DNA from: an uncultured Butyricicoccus sp. | GTDB lineage: Bacteria; Bacillota; Clostridia; Oscillospirales; Butyricicoccaceae | Reading direction: 5' to 3' | NCBI RefSeq assembly: GCF_944381005.1 | Contig: NZ_CALWJM010000001.1 | Coordinates: forward strand, 124,001 to 188,000 | DNA length: 64,000 nt | In this document: positions 37,656 through 47,656 of the stretch, piece by piece | Layout: each line of letters begins with the position of its first letter | How positions within the stretch are numbered: the stretch's first letter is position 1 | Program-made: the position numbers and the translations under genes | The notes under the pieces: generated by a model | Database searches by the model: none | What the model was told of the DNA's origin: nothing | The model's input: only the letters and a program-made list of their open reading frames with translations

Positions 37656-38327
37656 TTATCGAAACGCCTGCATCTTATCAGTATACACACACAGGCGGTG
37701 ATACGCTGCACCTACAATTGGGTACTGCGGTAAATACTGCGCAATGGCACGGGTCAGATATTCTGGGCTCATATTATTGTTACCTGCTGCTGTGACTACC
37801 TCAGCCACAACGGTTTGCCCTGACACAGTAAGCGATAAGTCTCGCATCAGTTCCCGCATGTTGACTGTTTTTTCGCCGCGTTTGGAGCGCTTGACAATCT
37901 CCACCGTATCACGCGCAAACAGTTCTGTGACATCGGCGGCAAAAGCATTTGGGTCAATACCATAGGCAAGCGTCCAAGTAATGCGATAGCTTGACCACGC
38001 AATGTCACGCAACGGCATTCCACCATCGGCGAGCGGGTAAATTTCTAAAGCGCGCAATCCCTCTGGGAACACGGCATTGAGTTGTTCCACTGCATGAGGT
38101 GGAACGTCATCCGACAACAGGTTAAAATCCAGCAATTCCCACTCGCCCGAATAGCCGGTTGACAGTGGCAACGCGACCGATACATAGGCGTGTTGGTTAA
38201 ATCCTTCAGTAAACCATAGTGGCATCTGACAACGCGCCATCGTTCGCTGCATGGTGTGCATCAAATCCAAGTGTGAAATATACTTGGCTCGTCCTTCTTT
38301 GGCAAACTTCATTCGCGCTTTAAACAC
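37656..38327 (-). CDS. TIGR03936 family radical-SAM-linked protein (DUF2344)
   Basis: 223 residues, no cysteine cluster motif. The family opening RMKFAKEGRAKYISHLDLM and the FTEGFNQHAYVSVALPLSTG stretch are clear. It always accompanies a TIGR03960 radical SAM protein, as a separate gene or fused, and that partner overlaps its start by eight bases here. Its role is unknown, probably RNA or ribosome modification by context in other genomes. GTG start with AAGGGGG upstream. Confidence 0.88.
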   Translation of the reverse strand: MFKARMKFAKEGRAKYISHLDLMHTMQRTMARCQMPLWFTEGFNQHAYVSVALPLSTGYSGEWELLDFNLLSDDVPPHAVEQLNAVFPEGLRALEIYPLADGGMPLRDIAWSSYRITWTLAYGIDPNAFAADVTELFARDTVEIVKRSKRGEKTVNMRELMRDLSLTVSGQTVVAEVVTAAGNNNMSPEYLTRAIAQYLPQYPIVGAAYHRLCVYTDKMQAFR

Positions 38328-40158
38328 GGCACTGACCCCCTTCCAACAGGCAGTTGGAGCCGCAGCCTGCGCACTGTTTCATACAGTCAGGTGTGATAGC
38401 CGCCTGTCGCGACCGTTCCCATTCACGCTGTAAGTGGCGCTTGGTGGTGCCGCAGCCGATATGGTCCCACGGGAACACTTCGTCGAGCGGGCGTTGCCGA
38501 TACGCATAAAAAGTAGGGTCTAGCCCGCAAGATGCAAATGCTTCCATCCACTTTTCATACGAAAAGCACTGGTCCCAGCCGTCAAATTTACAGCCGTTTT
38601 TCCATGCCGTATAGATAGCTTGTCCCTGTCGGCGGTCGCCGCGCGCAATCACGCCTTCCATAACCGACGTTTGCGCATCGTGCCAGTTGTACGTTACATT
38701 TTTGGTGCGCATAATCTTTTTCATATAATCCTGCTTGCCGCGAAATTCTTCCAGCGAATTTTGTGCATCCCACTGGAATGGGGTCTGCGGCTTGGGCACA
38801 AAGCATGAAGCCGAAGCAGTAATCTTGACACCGCGCTGCCGATTATCAGTATTCATGCGCCAGCAATAAGCCACTTTTTTGCAGATTTCCGAAATACCGT
38901 CCAAGTCTTCTGACGTCTCGGTCGGCAAGCCAATCATAAAGTACAGTTTGACATTGTTCCAGCCGCCCTTGAATGCAATTTCACAGGCGTGCAATACATC
39001 ATCCTCGGTGATGTTTTTGTTAATGACATCGCGCAAGCGCTGCGTACCCGCTTCACATGCGAAGGTCAAGCCACTCTTGCGCACTTTTTGTACGCGCTGC
39101 ATCAGTTCTGAACTAAAGCTATCCGCGCGCAAGGATGGCAGCGACAAACTAATATGCCGCGGCTCACAGTAATCGAGCATACATTCGGTCAGCTCGCTTA
39201 ATTCTCCGTAATCACTGGTAGACAGCGACGACAGCGAAATTTCTTCATATCCCGAATGTTGCAAAATGGCTTGCGCCTGTTTGAGTAATGTCTCTTTGGA
39301 CTTGCGGCGCAGCGGGCGATAGGTATGCCCTGCCTGACAGAATCGGCAGCCACGCGGACAGCCGCGGAACAATTCAATCATAGCGCGGTCAAAGACAATA
39401 TCGGTGGACGGTACCACAAAATACTCCGGATAATACATGGTATCCAAGTCTTGTACAATGCGTTTTTGCACGAAAGCTGGTGCGCCATCGTGTGCAGTAA
39501 CTGCTTCAATTGTACCATCTGGATGATAACTGACTCCATACAGCGCCGGTACATACATGCCCGGAATCTGCGCCGCTTCCACCAAAAATTCGTGTTTGGA
39601 CAGTCCACGCTGTACGGCACTCCGATACAGGTTGGTTAAATCCAACATAATTTCTTCGCCGTCGCCAATCATAAACAGGTCGATAAAATCGCACAGCGGT
39701 TCGGGGTTGTACGCACACGGGCCACCGGCAACCACCAGATTCTTTAATCCGGTGCGGTCTTTTGCCAATACCGGCACACCGCCCAAATCCAGCATATTTA
39801 AAATGTTGGTAAACGACAACTCATATTGCAACGTAAAGCCAATAATATCAAAATCCGAAAGCGGGTCGCCGCTCTCCAATCCATAGAGCGCAATTCCGGC
39901 TTTGCGCATTTCTTCTTCCATATCAACCCAAGGAGCAAACACACGTTCGCACCATATATTCGGTTGGTCGTTCAGAAGCCCATACAGAATACGTGAACCC
40001 AAATGCGACATGCCGACTTCATACACGTCGGGGAAGCAAAAAGCAAAGCGCAAGTCGATGTTATTTTTATCTTTGGTGACAGACCCCCACTCACCGCCAA
40101 CGTAACGTGCCGGTTTCTGCACGCGGGGTAAAATCTGTTCCAGAGCAGTATGCAGCAT
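38320..40158 (-). CDS. TIGR03960 family B12-binding-like radical SAM protein
   Basis: 612 residues. An N-terminal B12-binding-like domain (GMSHLGSRILYGLLN) precedes the radical SAM core with ELFRGCPRGCRFCQAGHTYR (CxxxCxxC). A cysteine-rich C-terminus, CAGCGSNCLLEGGQC, may bind another cluster. Partner of the DUF2344 protein encoded next. The reaction is not established. It heads the minus-strand run, with promoter at 40188-40216 and GGAGG before the start. Confidence 0.88.
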   Translation of the reverse strand: MLHTALEQILPRVQKPARYVGGEWGSVTKDKNNIDLRFAFCFPDVYEVGMSHLGSRILYGLLNDQPNIWCERVFAPWVDMEEEMRKAGIALYGLESGDPLSDFDIIGFTLQYELSFTNILNMLDLGGVPVLAKDRTGLKNLVVAGGPCAYNPEPLCDFIDLFMIGDGEEIMLDLTNLYRSAVQRGLSKHEFLVEAAQIPGMYVPALYGVSYHPDGTIEAVTAHDGAPAFVQKRIVQDLDTMYYPEYFVVPSTDIVFDRAMIELFRGCPRGCRFCQAGHTYRPLRRKSKETLLKQAQAILQHSGYEEISLSSLSTSDYGELSELTECMLDYCEPRHISLSLPSLRADSFSSELMQRVQKVRKSGLTFACEAGTQRLRDVINKNITEDDVLHACEIAFKGGWNNVKLYFMIGLPTETSEDLDGISEICKKVAYCWRMNTDNRQRGVKITASASCFVPKPQTPFQWDAQNSLEEFRGKQDYMKKIMRTKNVTYNWHDAQTSVMEGVIARGDRRQGQAIYTAWKNGCKFDGWDQCFSYEKWMEAFASCGLDPTFYAYRQRPLDEVFPWDHIGCGTTKRHLQREWERSRQAAITPDCMKQCAGCGSNCLLEGGQCRV

Positions 40159-40187
40159 GACAATCCTCCATTTCCTATACAGAGTTT

Positions 40188-40216
40188 ATTATAGTACAAA
40201 TACGCAAAGAGCGCAA
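40188..40216 (-). promoter_or_regulatory. Promoter of the radical SAM-miaB-mutSL run
   Basis: Minus-strand TTGCGC (40211-40216), 17 bases, TATAAT (40188-40193), 30 bases before the start at 40158. It could serve the whole run down to 21.4 kb, at least in part. The remainder of 40217-40327 shows nothing recognisable. Confidence 0.6.
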
Positions 40217-40327
40217 TTCCTCTGGTGCAAAATACCGCTTTATCGAAAAATATTGTGCCTTTAATCCAAATTTGTTCCCCCATAGCGCACTCACTTTTGC
40301 GCCAAATGGCAACACAGGGGGACATAG

Positions 40328-40353
40328 AAAAAGGAGACGTGTCACACGTCTCC
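40328..40353 (-). terminator. Terminator overlapping the end of the ArsR-family gene
   Basis: GGAGACGTG and CACGTCTCC arms (40333-40353) with TTTTTC after them on the minus strand. The stop codon of the regulator gene (40342-40344) lies in the hairpin loop, so the last codons are part of the terminator. Confidence 0.8.
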
Positions 40354-40728
40354 CCCGTTTTCTTCCTGCACATGTTCCAATCCCTGCCGCAAAATCACGC
40401 TGATATGCTGGTCACACAGCATATAATACACGGTTTTTCCTTCTTTGCGGTTGGAGACCAGCCGCGCTTGTTTGAGAAAGCGCAGTTGATGCGAAATAGC
40501 CGATTGTGTCATACCTAACAATTCAGCAATATCGCAAACACACAATTCATGAATTGCTAACGCAGCCAAAATGCGCAAGCGCGTTTTATCCGAAAATGCC
40601 TTAAAAAAATCCGATGCCAAACGCGTAGTCTGTTCCCCTGGCATATGACATTTCACACTTTGTACCGCATCGCAATGAACACAATCTTCTTCACAGCATA
40701 CCAGATTTTGCTTTCCCATCTGCTTCAC
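40342..40728 (-). CDS. ArsR/SmtB family metalloregulator, CadC type
   Basis: 128 residues. Winged-helix ArsR fold with DKTRLRILAALAIHELCVCD and TQSAISHQLRFLKQARLVSNRKEGKTVYY (within limits of recognition, the recognition helix is TQSAISHQLRFL). The N-terminal extension is cysteine-rich (Cys11, 12, 16, 19, 27) and helix 3 has ELCVCD (Cys63, Cys65), the arrangement of the Cd/Pb/Zn sensor CadC. It is expected to be a repressor released by soft metals. No metal ATPase or efflux gene is adjacent, so its target is elsewhere or it regulates only itself. Confidence 0.85.
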   Translation of the reverse strand: MKQMGKQNLVCCEEDCVHCDAVQSVKCHMPGEQTTRLASDFFKAFSDKTRLRILAALAIHELCVCDIAELLGMTQSAISHQLRFLKQARLVSNRKEGKTVYYMLCDQHISVILRQGLEHVQEENGGDV

Positions 40729-40765
40729 CTCATGTGGGTTCTATCCGGCTGCTGCCGGTATCTTT

Positions 40766-40795
40766 ATTATACACGATTTGTCTGATATTTTCCAA
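40766..40795 (-). promoter_or_regulatory. Promoter of the ArsR-family gene
   Basis: Minus-strand TTGGAA (40790-40795), 18 bases, TATAAT (40766-40771). No convincing 12-2-12 operator palindrome was found by eye. The stretch 40796-40927 is A/T-rich with no gene seen. Confidence 0.5.
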
Positions 40796-40927
40796 AGATT
40801 TTTTCTTTCGATACGTTTCGACTGCTTCGGGATGAAATCTACATTTTTTAGATACGGTTTTTCTGTTATGAATTATATAAAACACACGTTTTGTATTATT
40901 TATAGCATGAACAATTTGGTTATATAC

Positions 40928-40962
40928 TCACAAAAACGACCGACGCAATTTGCGTCGGTCGT
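40928..40962 (-). terminator. Terminator of the nfeD-SPFH operon
   Basis: A long perfect hairpin, CGACCGACGCA with TGCGTCGGTCG (40936-40962), followed on the minus strand by TTTTTGTG. Confidence 0.85.
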
Positions 40963-41003
40963 CGAACGAACCAATCAACTTCACTTTTTAAATCAAATTT
41001 TTC

Positions 41004-41927
41004 TCAATACTTCTTGATTTCGTTCACAGGCGTTTCGGTGATAACCTCCTTCAAGCCAGCGGCAAGCCCTGCCAAACCCTGAATCTCTGAAGGAATAATA
41101 ATCTTCGTCGCCTTGCCATCTGCCGCCTTGGCAAACGCTTCCAATGCTTTCAGGCGAATAATCGGGTCAGTCGGTGCAGCATCATTCAACATCTGGATAG
41201 AATCTGCCAGCGCTTTCTGAACGGTCAACAACGCTTCCGCCTCACCTTCCGCTTCCTTAATCTTTGCCAAACGGGTTGCCTCTGCACGCAGTACCATAGA
41301 CTCTTTCTCACCTTCTGCAACCAGAATCTTGGACTGCTTCTCACCTTCTGCGGTCAAAATCGCTTCACGGCGGTCACGTTCTGCCTTCATTTGCTTTTCC
41401 ATCGACTCACGGATTGCTGTCGGCGGAATAATATTCTTTAACTCAACACGTCCAACTTTAATGCCCCATGGGTCGGTTGCTTCGTCCAAAATCGCACGCA
41501 TCTTAGTATTGATAATATCACGGCTAGTCAGCGTCTGGTCAAGCTCCAAATCACCAATAATATTGCGGAGTGTGGTTGCAGTTAAGTTTTCAATTGCAGC
41601 CATCGGATTCTCAATGCCATAAGTATACAGCTTTGGGTCGGTAATCTGAAAGTATACTACGGTATCAATCTGCATGGTAACATTATCTTTCGTAATAACC
41701 GGCTGCGGCTCAAAGTCCACAACCTGCTCTTTTAAGGTCACTTTGCGCACGATACGTTCAAATAACGGAATTTTAATGTGCAAGCCTGTATTCCATGTGC
41801 CCTGATAAGTGCCCAAACGCTCAATAATATAAGCGTGCGCCTGCGGCACAATCACAACGTTTTTAGCGATGATGACCAGCACAATCAGTGCCAGCACAAT
41901 CCAAACAATCCAACCCACAAAAAACAT
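41004..41927 (-). CDS. SPFH/stomatin-like protein (QmcA/paraslipin type)
   Basis: 307 residues. One N-terminal transmembrane helix, then the SPFH/band 7 domain (GLHIKIPLFERIVRKVTLKE and PQPVITKDNVTMQIDTVVYF), then an Ala/Glu coiled coil (AERDRREAILTAEGEKQSK). Such proteins form large membrane rings or cages and organise membrane microdomains. The nfeD gene lies 11 bases upstream, the usual pairing for this family. Confidence 0.93.
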   Translation of the reverse strand: MFFVGWIVWIVLALIVLVIIAKNVVIVPQAHAYIIERLGTYQGTWNTGLHIKIPLFERIVRKVTLKEQVVDFEPQPVITKDNVTMQIDTVVYFQITDPKLYTYGIENPMAAIENLTATTLRNIIGDLELDQTLTSRDIINTKMRAILDEATDPWGIKVGRVELKNIIPPTAIRESMEKQMKAERDRREAILTAEGEKQSKILVAEGEKESMVLRAEATRLAKIKEAEGEAEALLTVQKALADSIQMLNDAAPTDPIIRLKALEAFAKAADGKATKIIIPSEIQGLAGLAAGLKEVITETPVNEIKKY

Positions 41928-41938
41928 ATTCTTCCTCC

Positions 41939-42403
41939 TTACGGCTTCATCTGCTGCACTTCGGGTGAAATGGGTTCTACAATGGCTTTCACGCCCACAA
42001 TTTCACGCACACGCACCACGCTATCCTTTGCAATCGGCGCGCCATCGGCGGAACGTGCACTCCAGTATTGTCCCATAATTTTAATCTCACCCTGTGCCAG
42101 TGTATTGTCAATATCTTGCGTCACAACCGCTTGTTCTCCTAGAATGCGGTCTGCATTGGTTGCCGCTCCCTTAGGTTTGAGAACGCGACGCGCAAATGGA
42201 CGCACCAAAAACAGAAAAATGGCTGACACTACGATAAATACCACCCATTGCACTGGCACTGGTGCCCCCAATGAAACAGCAATCAAGCTACCTACACCGC
42301 CCAGTGCAAACCAAACTGCATTCAAATTCATGGTAACAGTTTCAACGACCAGTGCAACAACAATCAATATTATCCAACACGCGCTATCTGACAGCCAAAA
42401 CAT
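41939..42403 (-). CDS. NfeD family membrane protein
   Basis: About 154 residues: two to three transmembrane helices (ACWIILIVVALVVETVTM and PVQWVVFIVVSAIFLFLV) followed by a C-terminal OB-fold (GEQAVVTQDIDNTLAQGEI). It is the short NfeD form, without the ClpP-like protease domain. Works with the neighbouring SPFH protein. GGGAGGG supports 42403 rather than an upstream in-frame ATG at 42478. Confidence 0.9.
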   Translation of the reverse strand: MFWLSDSACWIILIVVALVVETVTMNLNAVWFALGGVGSLIAVSLGAPVPVQWVVFIVVSAIFLFLVRPFARRVLKPKGAATNADRILGEQAVVTQDIDNTLAQGEIKIMGQYWSARSADGAPIAKDSVVRVREIVGVKAIVEPISPEVQQMKP

Positions 42404-42466
42404 CACAGCATCCCTCCCTTTCGACAGGTTCTCTTGTTTCCTTAGCTTGCCCGGCTGTTTACCGCT

Positions 42467-42495
42467 ATTATACTGCATCCCATAAAAAAAGTCTA
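42467..42495 (-). promoter_or_regulatory. Promoter of the nfeD-SPFH operon
   Basis: Minus-strand TAGACT (42490-42495), 17 bases, TATAAT (42467-42472). Confidence 0.5.
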
Positions 42496-42532
42496 TCCTT
42501 TTCCGTCGTGCTACCAGATTGTCACCAAACCC

Positions 42533-42567
42533 TCAAAAAGGCGGCTGTCACGGGTGACAGCCGCCTT
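42533..42567 (-). terminator. Terminator of groESL
   Basis: AAGGCGGCTGTCA and TGACAGCCGCCTT arms (42538-42567) with a four-base loop, followed by TTTTTGAGG on the minus strand. Confidence 0.88.
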
Positions 42568-42587
42568 GAAAAGGACGTAATTTTTGA

Positions 42588-44234
<1,647 letters not shown>

Positions 44235-44258
44235 TCAATCAGTTGTGTGGAATGATTT

Positions 44259-44546
<288 letters not shown>

Positions 44547-44580
44547 CTATTCCTCCTAAAAGATTAGAATACAAAAGCAC

Positions 44581-44607
44581 TTAGCACTCAAAACACCAGA
44601 GTGCTAA
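44581..44607 (-). promoter_or_regulatory. CIRCE operator (HrcA binding site)
   Basis: Perfect match to TTAGCACTC-N9-GAGTGCTAA, placed just after the predicted transcription start of groESL. HrcA, encoded elsewhere, should repress the operon until heat or misfolded protein titrates GroEL. Confidence 0.97.
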
Positions 44608-44617
44608 TCCGGTTATT

Positions 44618-44646
44618 ATCATACATCAAGTATAGCCGAAACGCAA
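44618..44646 (-). promoter_or_regulatory. Promoter of groESL
   Basis: Minus-strand TTGCGT (44641-44646), 17 bases, TATGAT (44618-44623); the start of transcription would fall near 44611, at the edge of CIRCE. Confidence 0.7.
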
Positions 44647-44696
44647 GTGGTTTTTTGAAGATTTTAACAAAAAAATTGTGAAGATTTTATGAATGG

Positions 44697-45881
44697 TCAC
44701 CGACGCTCCCGCTTTCCACGGTTTGGCACTTTGCTTTCTCCCCTGCCAACTGGTCGCCGTTCGGACTGTGAACGGAAATACATATACAAATCACATTTTA
44801 TCATACCATTGTACAGCTTACGGCGCTTGTCCGCCCGATATCCGTAAAACTGCTCAAAGTCTCCGTCCGATGTCAGATAATACTGCCTGAGTTCGCTTTT
44901 ACCCAGCACGCACCCCAATCCACGCACAATCGCCTGTGCGCTCTCGCGGTCCATCAGGCGTTCTCCATATGGTGGGTTAGCAAACAAAACGCCATTTTGT
45001 GGATAGGTGCGCTTGGTTGCGTCCGCCTGTTCAAACCGTATCAGATGGGCAACACCAGCTTTTTTTGCATTCTCCTGCGCCAGCGTCACACATGCCGGGT
45101 CGATATCACTGCCACACATGTCCAGCGTCAGGTCGGTGCGCACGGCTGCAATCGCCTGTTCCCGCGCCTGCTTCCAACGCGCATCGCCCACCCAACTCCA
45201 TTTTTCTGCATCATAAGTGCGCATCAGTCCGGGCGCACGCCCCAGCGCAATCATTGCCGCTTCAATCGCAATGGTGCCCGAACCACAAAACGGGTCAATA
45301 AACGCATCTCGACCGCGCCACCGCGCCAATTTCACCATAGCCGCTGCTAATGTTTCGCGCAGGGGTGCCGCATTTGCATTGGCGCGATACCCACGCTTGT
45401 GCAGTCCTGCCCCCGATGTATCCAGATAAATTTCGGCTTGGTCATTCATAATCGCAAACTGTACCCCGCATCGCACACCGCTCTCTGCAAACCAGCTCAC
45501 GCCATAATGCGCGCCCAGTCGTGTTACGATTGCTTTTTTGATGATTTTCTGACAGTCGGGTACGCTGTGCAGCTGCGAGTTGAGCGCATGACCCTTGACC
45601 GGGAAGGTCGCGTCCACCGGCACAAAGTCTTCCCACGCAATCGCTTTGACCCCTTCAAACAGTTCGTCAAAGCTAGTTGCCGGAAACGCTGCCAGCCGAA
45701 TGAGTACGCGCTCAGCGCACCGTAAATTCATGTTCGCCCAGATAAGAGTATCTGCATCTCCGGTAAACAATACCCGACCATTTTCCGCACGCACGTCGGT
45801 CAGTTTCCCGCCAAATCGCAGTTCATCCGCTACAATGCCTTCCAACCCGAACAACGTCGGGCAACAAAATTCCAATTCCAT
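44697..45881 (-). CDS. THUMP-domain class I SAM RNA methyltransferase (RlmL/YpsC family)
   Basis: 394 residues. The N-terminal ferredoxin-like/THUMP RNA-binding part is followed by a Rossmann methyltransferase domain with DPFCGSGTIAIEAAMIA (SAM loop) and the catalytic NPPYGERL. These match the N-terminal half of E. coli RlmL, which makes 23S rRNA m2G2445. The C-terminus ends in a highly basic tail (RRPVGRGESKVPNRGKRERR). GAGGTGG upstream. A hairpin lies in its leader (see 45916-45948). Confidence 0.9.
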   Translation of the reverse strand: MELEFCCPTLFGLEGIVADELRFGGKLTDVRAENGRVLFTGDADTLIWANMNLRCAERVLIRLAAFPATSFDELFEGVKAIAWEDFVPVDATFPVKGHALNSQLHSVPDCQKIIKKAIVTRLGAHYGVSWFAESGVRCGVQFAIMNDQAEIYLDTSGAGLHKRGYRANANAAPLRETLAAAMVKLARWRGRDAFIDPFCGSGTIAIEAAMIALGRAPGLMRTYDAEKWSWVGDARWKQAREQAIAAVRTDLTLDMCGSDIDPACVTLAQENAKKAGVAHLIRFEQADATKRTYPQNGVLFANPPYGERLMDRESAQAIVRGLGCVLGKSELRQYYLTSDGDFEQFYGYRADKRRKLYNGMIKCDLYMYFRSQSERRPVGRGESKVPNRGKRERR

Positions 45882-45915
45882 GCTTCCACCTCAGTGCCAA
45901 ATTGTTTCAATTCCG

Positions 45916-45948
45916 CAAAAGAAAAGCCCCTGTCCTGAGACAGGAGCC
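45916..45948 (-). terminator. Hairpin between the flippase gene and the RNA methyltransferase gene
   Basis: Minus-strand GGCTCCTGTC and GGACAGGGGC (45926-45948) are followed by TTTTCTTTT. It ends flippase transcripts, but it also lies downstream of the promoter at 45968-45996, so it is inside the leader of the methyltransferase mRNA. Confidence 0.7.
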
Positions 45949-45967
45949 AATCTCGTTTTCTGTCCTC

Positions 45968-45996
45968 ATCATACCCTGTTTGTCTGTAAAAGTCAA
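45968..45996 (-). promoter_or_regulatory. Promoter of the RNA methyltransferase gene
   Basis: Minus-strand TTGACT (45991-45996), 17 bases, TATGAT (45968-45973). The -35 overlaps the stop codon of the flippase gene. Confidence 0.65.
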
Positions 45997-47540
45997 TAGA
46001 ACAGCATAAAATCGTGCGTGGGACGACCACGAACCGACAGATATTTCTCAATCTTAATATCAAACAACCGCAGAAAGCACAGATAAAGTATCATAGAGCA
46101 TACGACCGCGCATACCAGTCCCATCCACTGACCACCCAGCCAGCCGACAAAGAACGAATAAAACACGCGCGTCCAAAGCCACACCGCCAAACCGCACAGC
46201 ATCGGAGCACCCAAAAACCGCTGTAAGCGTATGACCAGCGCCCCACAGGACACCAATCGCACCAAATTACACAGTGCCACACACAACGGCGCAATGCACT
46301 GCGCAATAAGATACCCATACACGCGCAAATGCGGCTGTCCTGCTAGCAGATAAACCAGTACAAGCTGCAATGCTTCGCCTGATAGCGCAGTTGTAACCGT
46401 GAATTGCTGTTGCCCAATGCCATTGAGCAAGCAGCCGGTAATCATCTGATAATAACACAAGACCGCTGACAGACCGATGAGCCAAAAATAGGCAACCGGC
46501 ACGGCTCGATAGAAAAATAATCGTGCAATCACGGGTGCAAGCGGCAATAACAATGCCGTTGCCGGAATACCCACAATCCCAGTCGCAAACAAACTTTGTG
46601 AAGTGAAGTGTTGCAGTTGCACTCGATTATGTTGGGACGCATACCGGCTGGCTTGTGGCATTGCCACCGTACATAATGACGCTAATAGCGCAATCGGCAA
46701 CAGCATAATAGGCGACGCGATTCCTGACACAATACCCAACGCCGATACCGCGTCGGTACGCGACAATCCAGAATCTACCAATCGCGCTGGCAGTACCACC
46801 GCCCCCGCTGAGGCAATACCATTTGTCAAAAGCGCTGAAGCCGATACCGGCAATACAATATTCCAAAAAGGATTTTTTCCCGCTGGCGGGGCACTAGCAG
46901 CAGGTAATTTCATTCTGCGGTACATGTGCACCATCATTGCCGCGCTCACACATTCACTGATTGCCATACCGGTGAAAATTAACACCGCAATGCGCCCAAG
47001 GTCGGCGGTCTGTTCCATCGACAACAATGCAATCGTTGCGCCGATGCGCACCAACTGTTCGGTTAACTCGCTGGCTGCCGCATTGTCTACTCGATTCATA
47101 CCAATCATCGTTGATTTGAGTACATTTTCAATACCAGTCAGAAAAATGCACACCAACATAATTGGCATGGCATCGATTGTACGAAAGTCTCCCAACAATG
47201 TGCCGCCAATCCAATCGCGGAACCCCAGCAAAATGGAACCTGCACATATAAAAAAGCACAAAAAGGTGCCAAATGCACGGCGCACCAATCGCCGTACCGC
47301 TCCCGCTCGGCCCTGTGCACTCCATTCAGCCGAAAGTCTGGTACATGCCATCGTCACGCCTGACAGCGCCGCCGCATGGATAACGATATACGCCGAAAAT
47401 GCTAACCGATACACGCCAAGCCCTTCGGCACCCGCAAACCGGCTCAAAAAAATTCGATATACAAACCCCAACAGTTGTAGTCCAATATTGGAGAAGCAGA
47501 GCAAACACAGCCTTCCCATAAAGCTATCACACTTCCGCAT
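45993..47540 (-). CDS. MOP-superfamily polysaccharide flippase (SpoVB-like)
   Basis: About 515 residues with roughly 12-14 hydrophobic helices. The N-terminal segment FSNIGLQLLGFVYRIFLSRFAGAEGLGVYRLAF is the family signature (quoted positions about residues 17-49), matching lipid-linked oligosaccharide flippases of the SpoVB/MurJ/Wzx group. In spore formers SpoVB moves lipid II for cortex synthesis; a general wall role is also possible. The start at 47540 has GGGGGCGGG upstream; a longer in-frame reading to 47627 crosses the tgt terminator. Confidence 0.82.
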   Translation of the reverse strand: MRKCDSFMGRLCLLCFSNIGLQLLGFVYRIFLSRFAGAEGLGVYRLAFSAYIVIHAAALSGVTMACTRLSAEWSAQGRAGAVRRLVRRAFGTFLCFFICAGSILLGFRDWIGGTLLGDFRTIDAMPIMLVCIFLTGIENVLKSTMIGMNRVDNAAASELTEQLVRIGATIALLSMEQTADLGRIAVLIFTGMAISECVSAAMMVHMYRRMKLPAASAPPAGKNPFWNIVLPVSASALLTNGIASAGAVVLPARLVDSGLSRTDAVSALGIVSGIASPIMLLPIALLASLCTVAMPQASRYASQHNRVQLQHFTSQSLFATGIVGIPATALLLPLAPVIARLFFYRAVPVAYFWLIGLSAVLCYYQMITGCLLNGIGQQQFTVTTALSGEALQLVLVYLLAGQPHLRVYGYLIAQCIAPLCVALCNLVRLVSCGALVIRLQRFLGAPMLCGLAVWLWTRVFYSFFVGWLGGQWMGLVCAVVCSMILYLCFLRLFDIKIEKYLSVRGRPTHDFMLFY

Positions 47541-47597
47541 AAACCCGCCCCCTTTGTTCTCGTTGCAAGCATATGGGAAAGGCGGGCAAAAAAGACC

Positions 47598-47633
47598 AGC
47601 AAAAAGCGGCGCAGAACCAAGTTCCACACCGCT
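47598..47633 (-). terminator. Terminator after tgt
   Basis: Minus-strand AGCGGTGTGGAAC and GTTCTGCGCCGCT (47605-47633) pair with some G-U wobbles around a three-base loop, followed by TTTTTGCTGG. Confidence 0.7.
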
Positions 47634-47656
47634 TACCGGCTGCTTTATGATTGACG

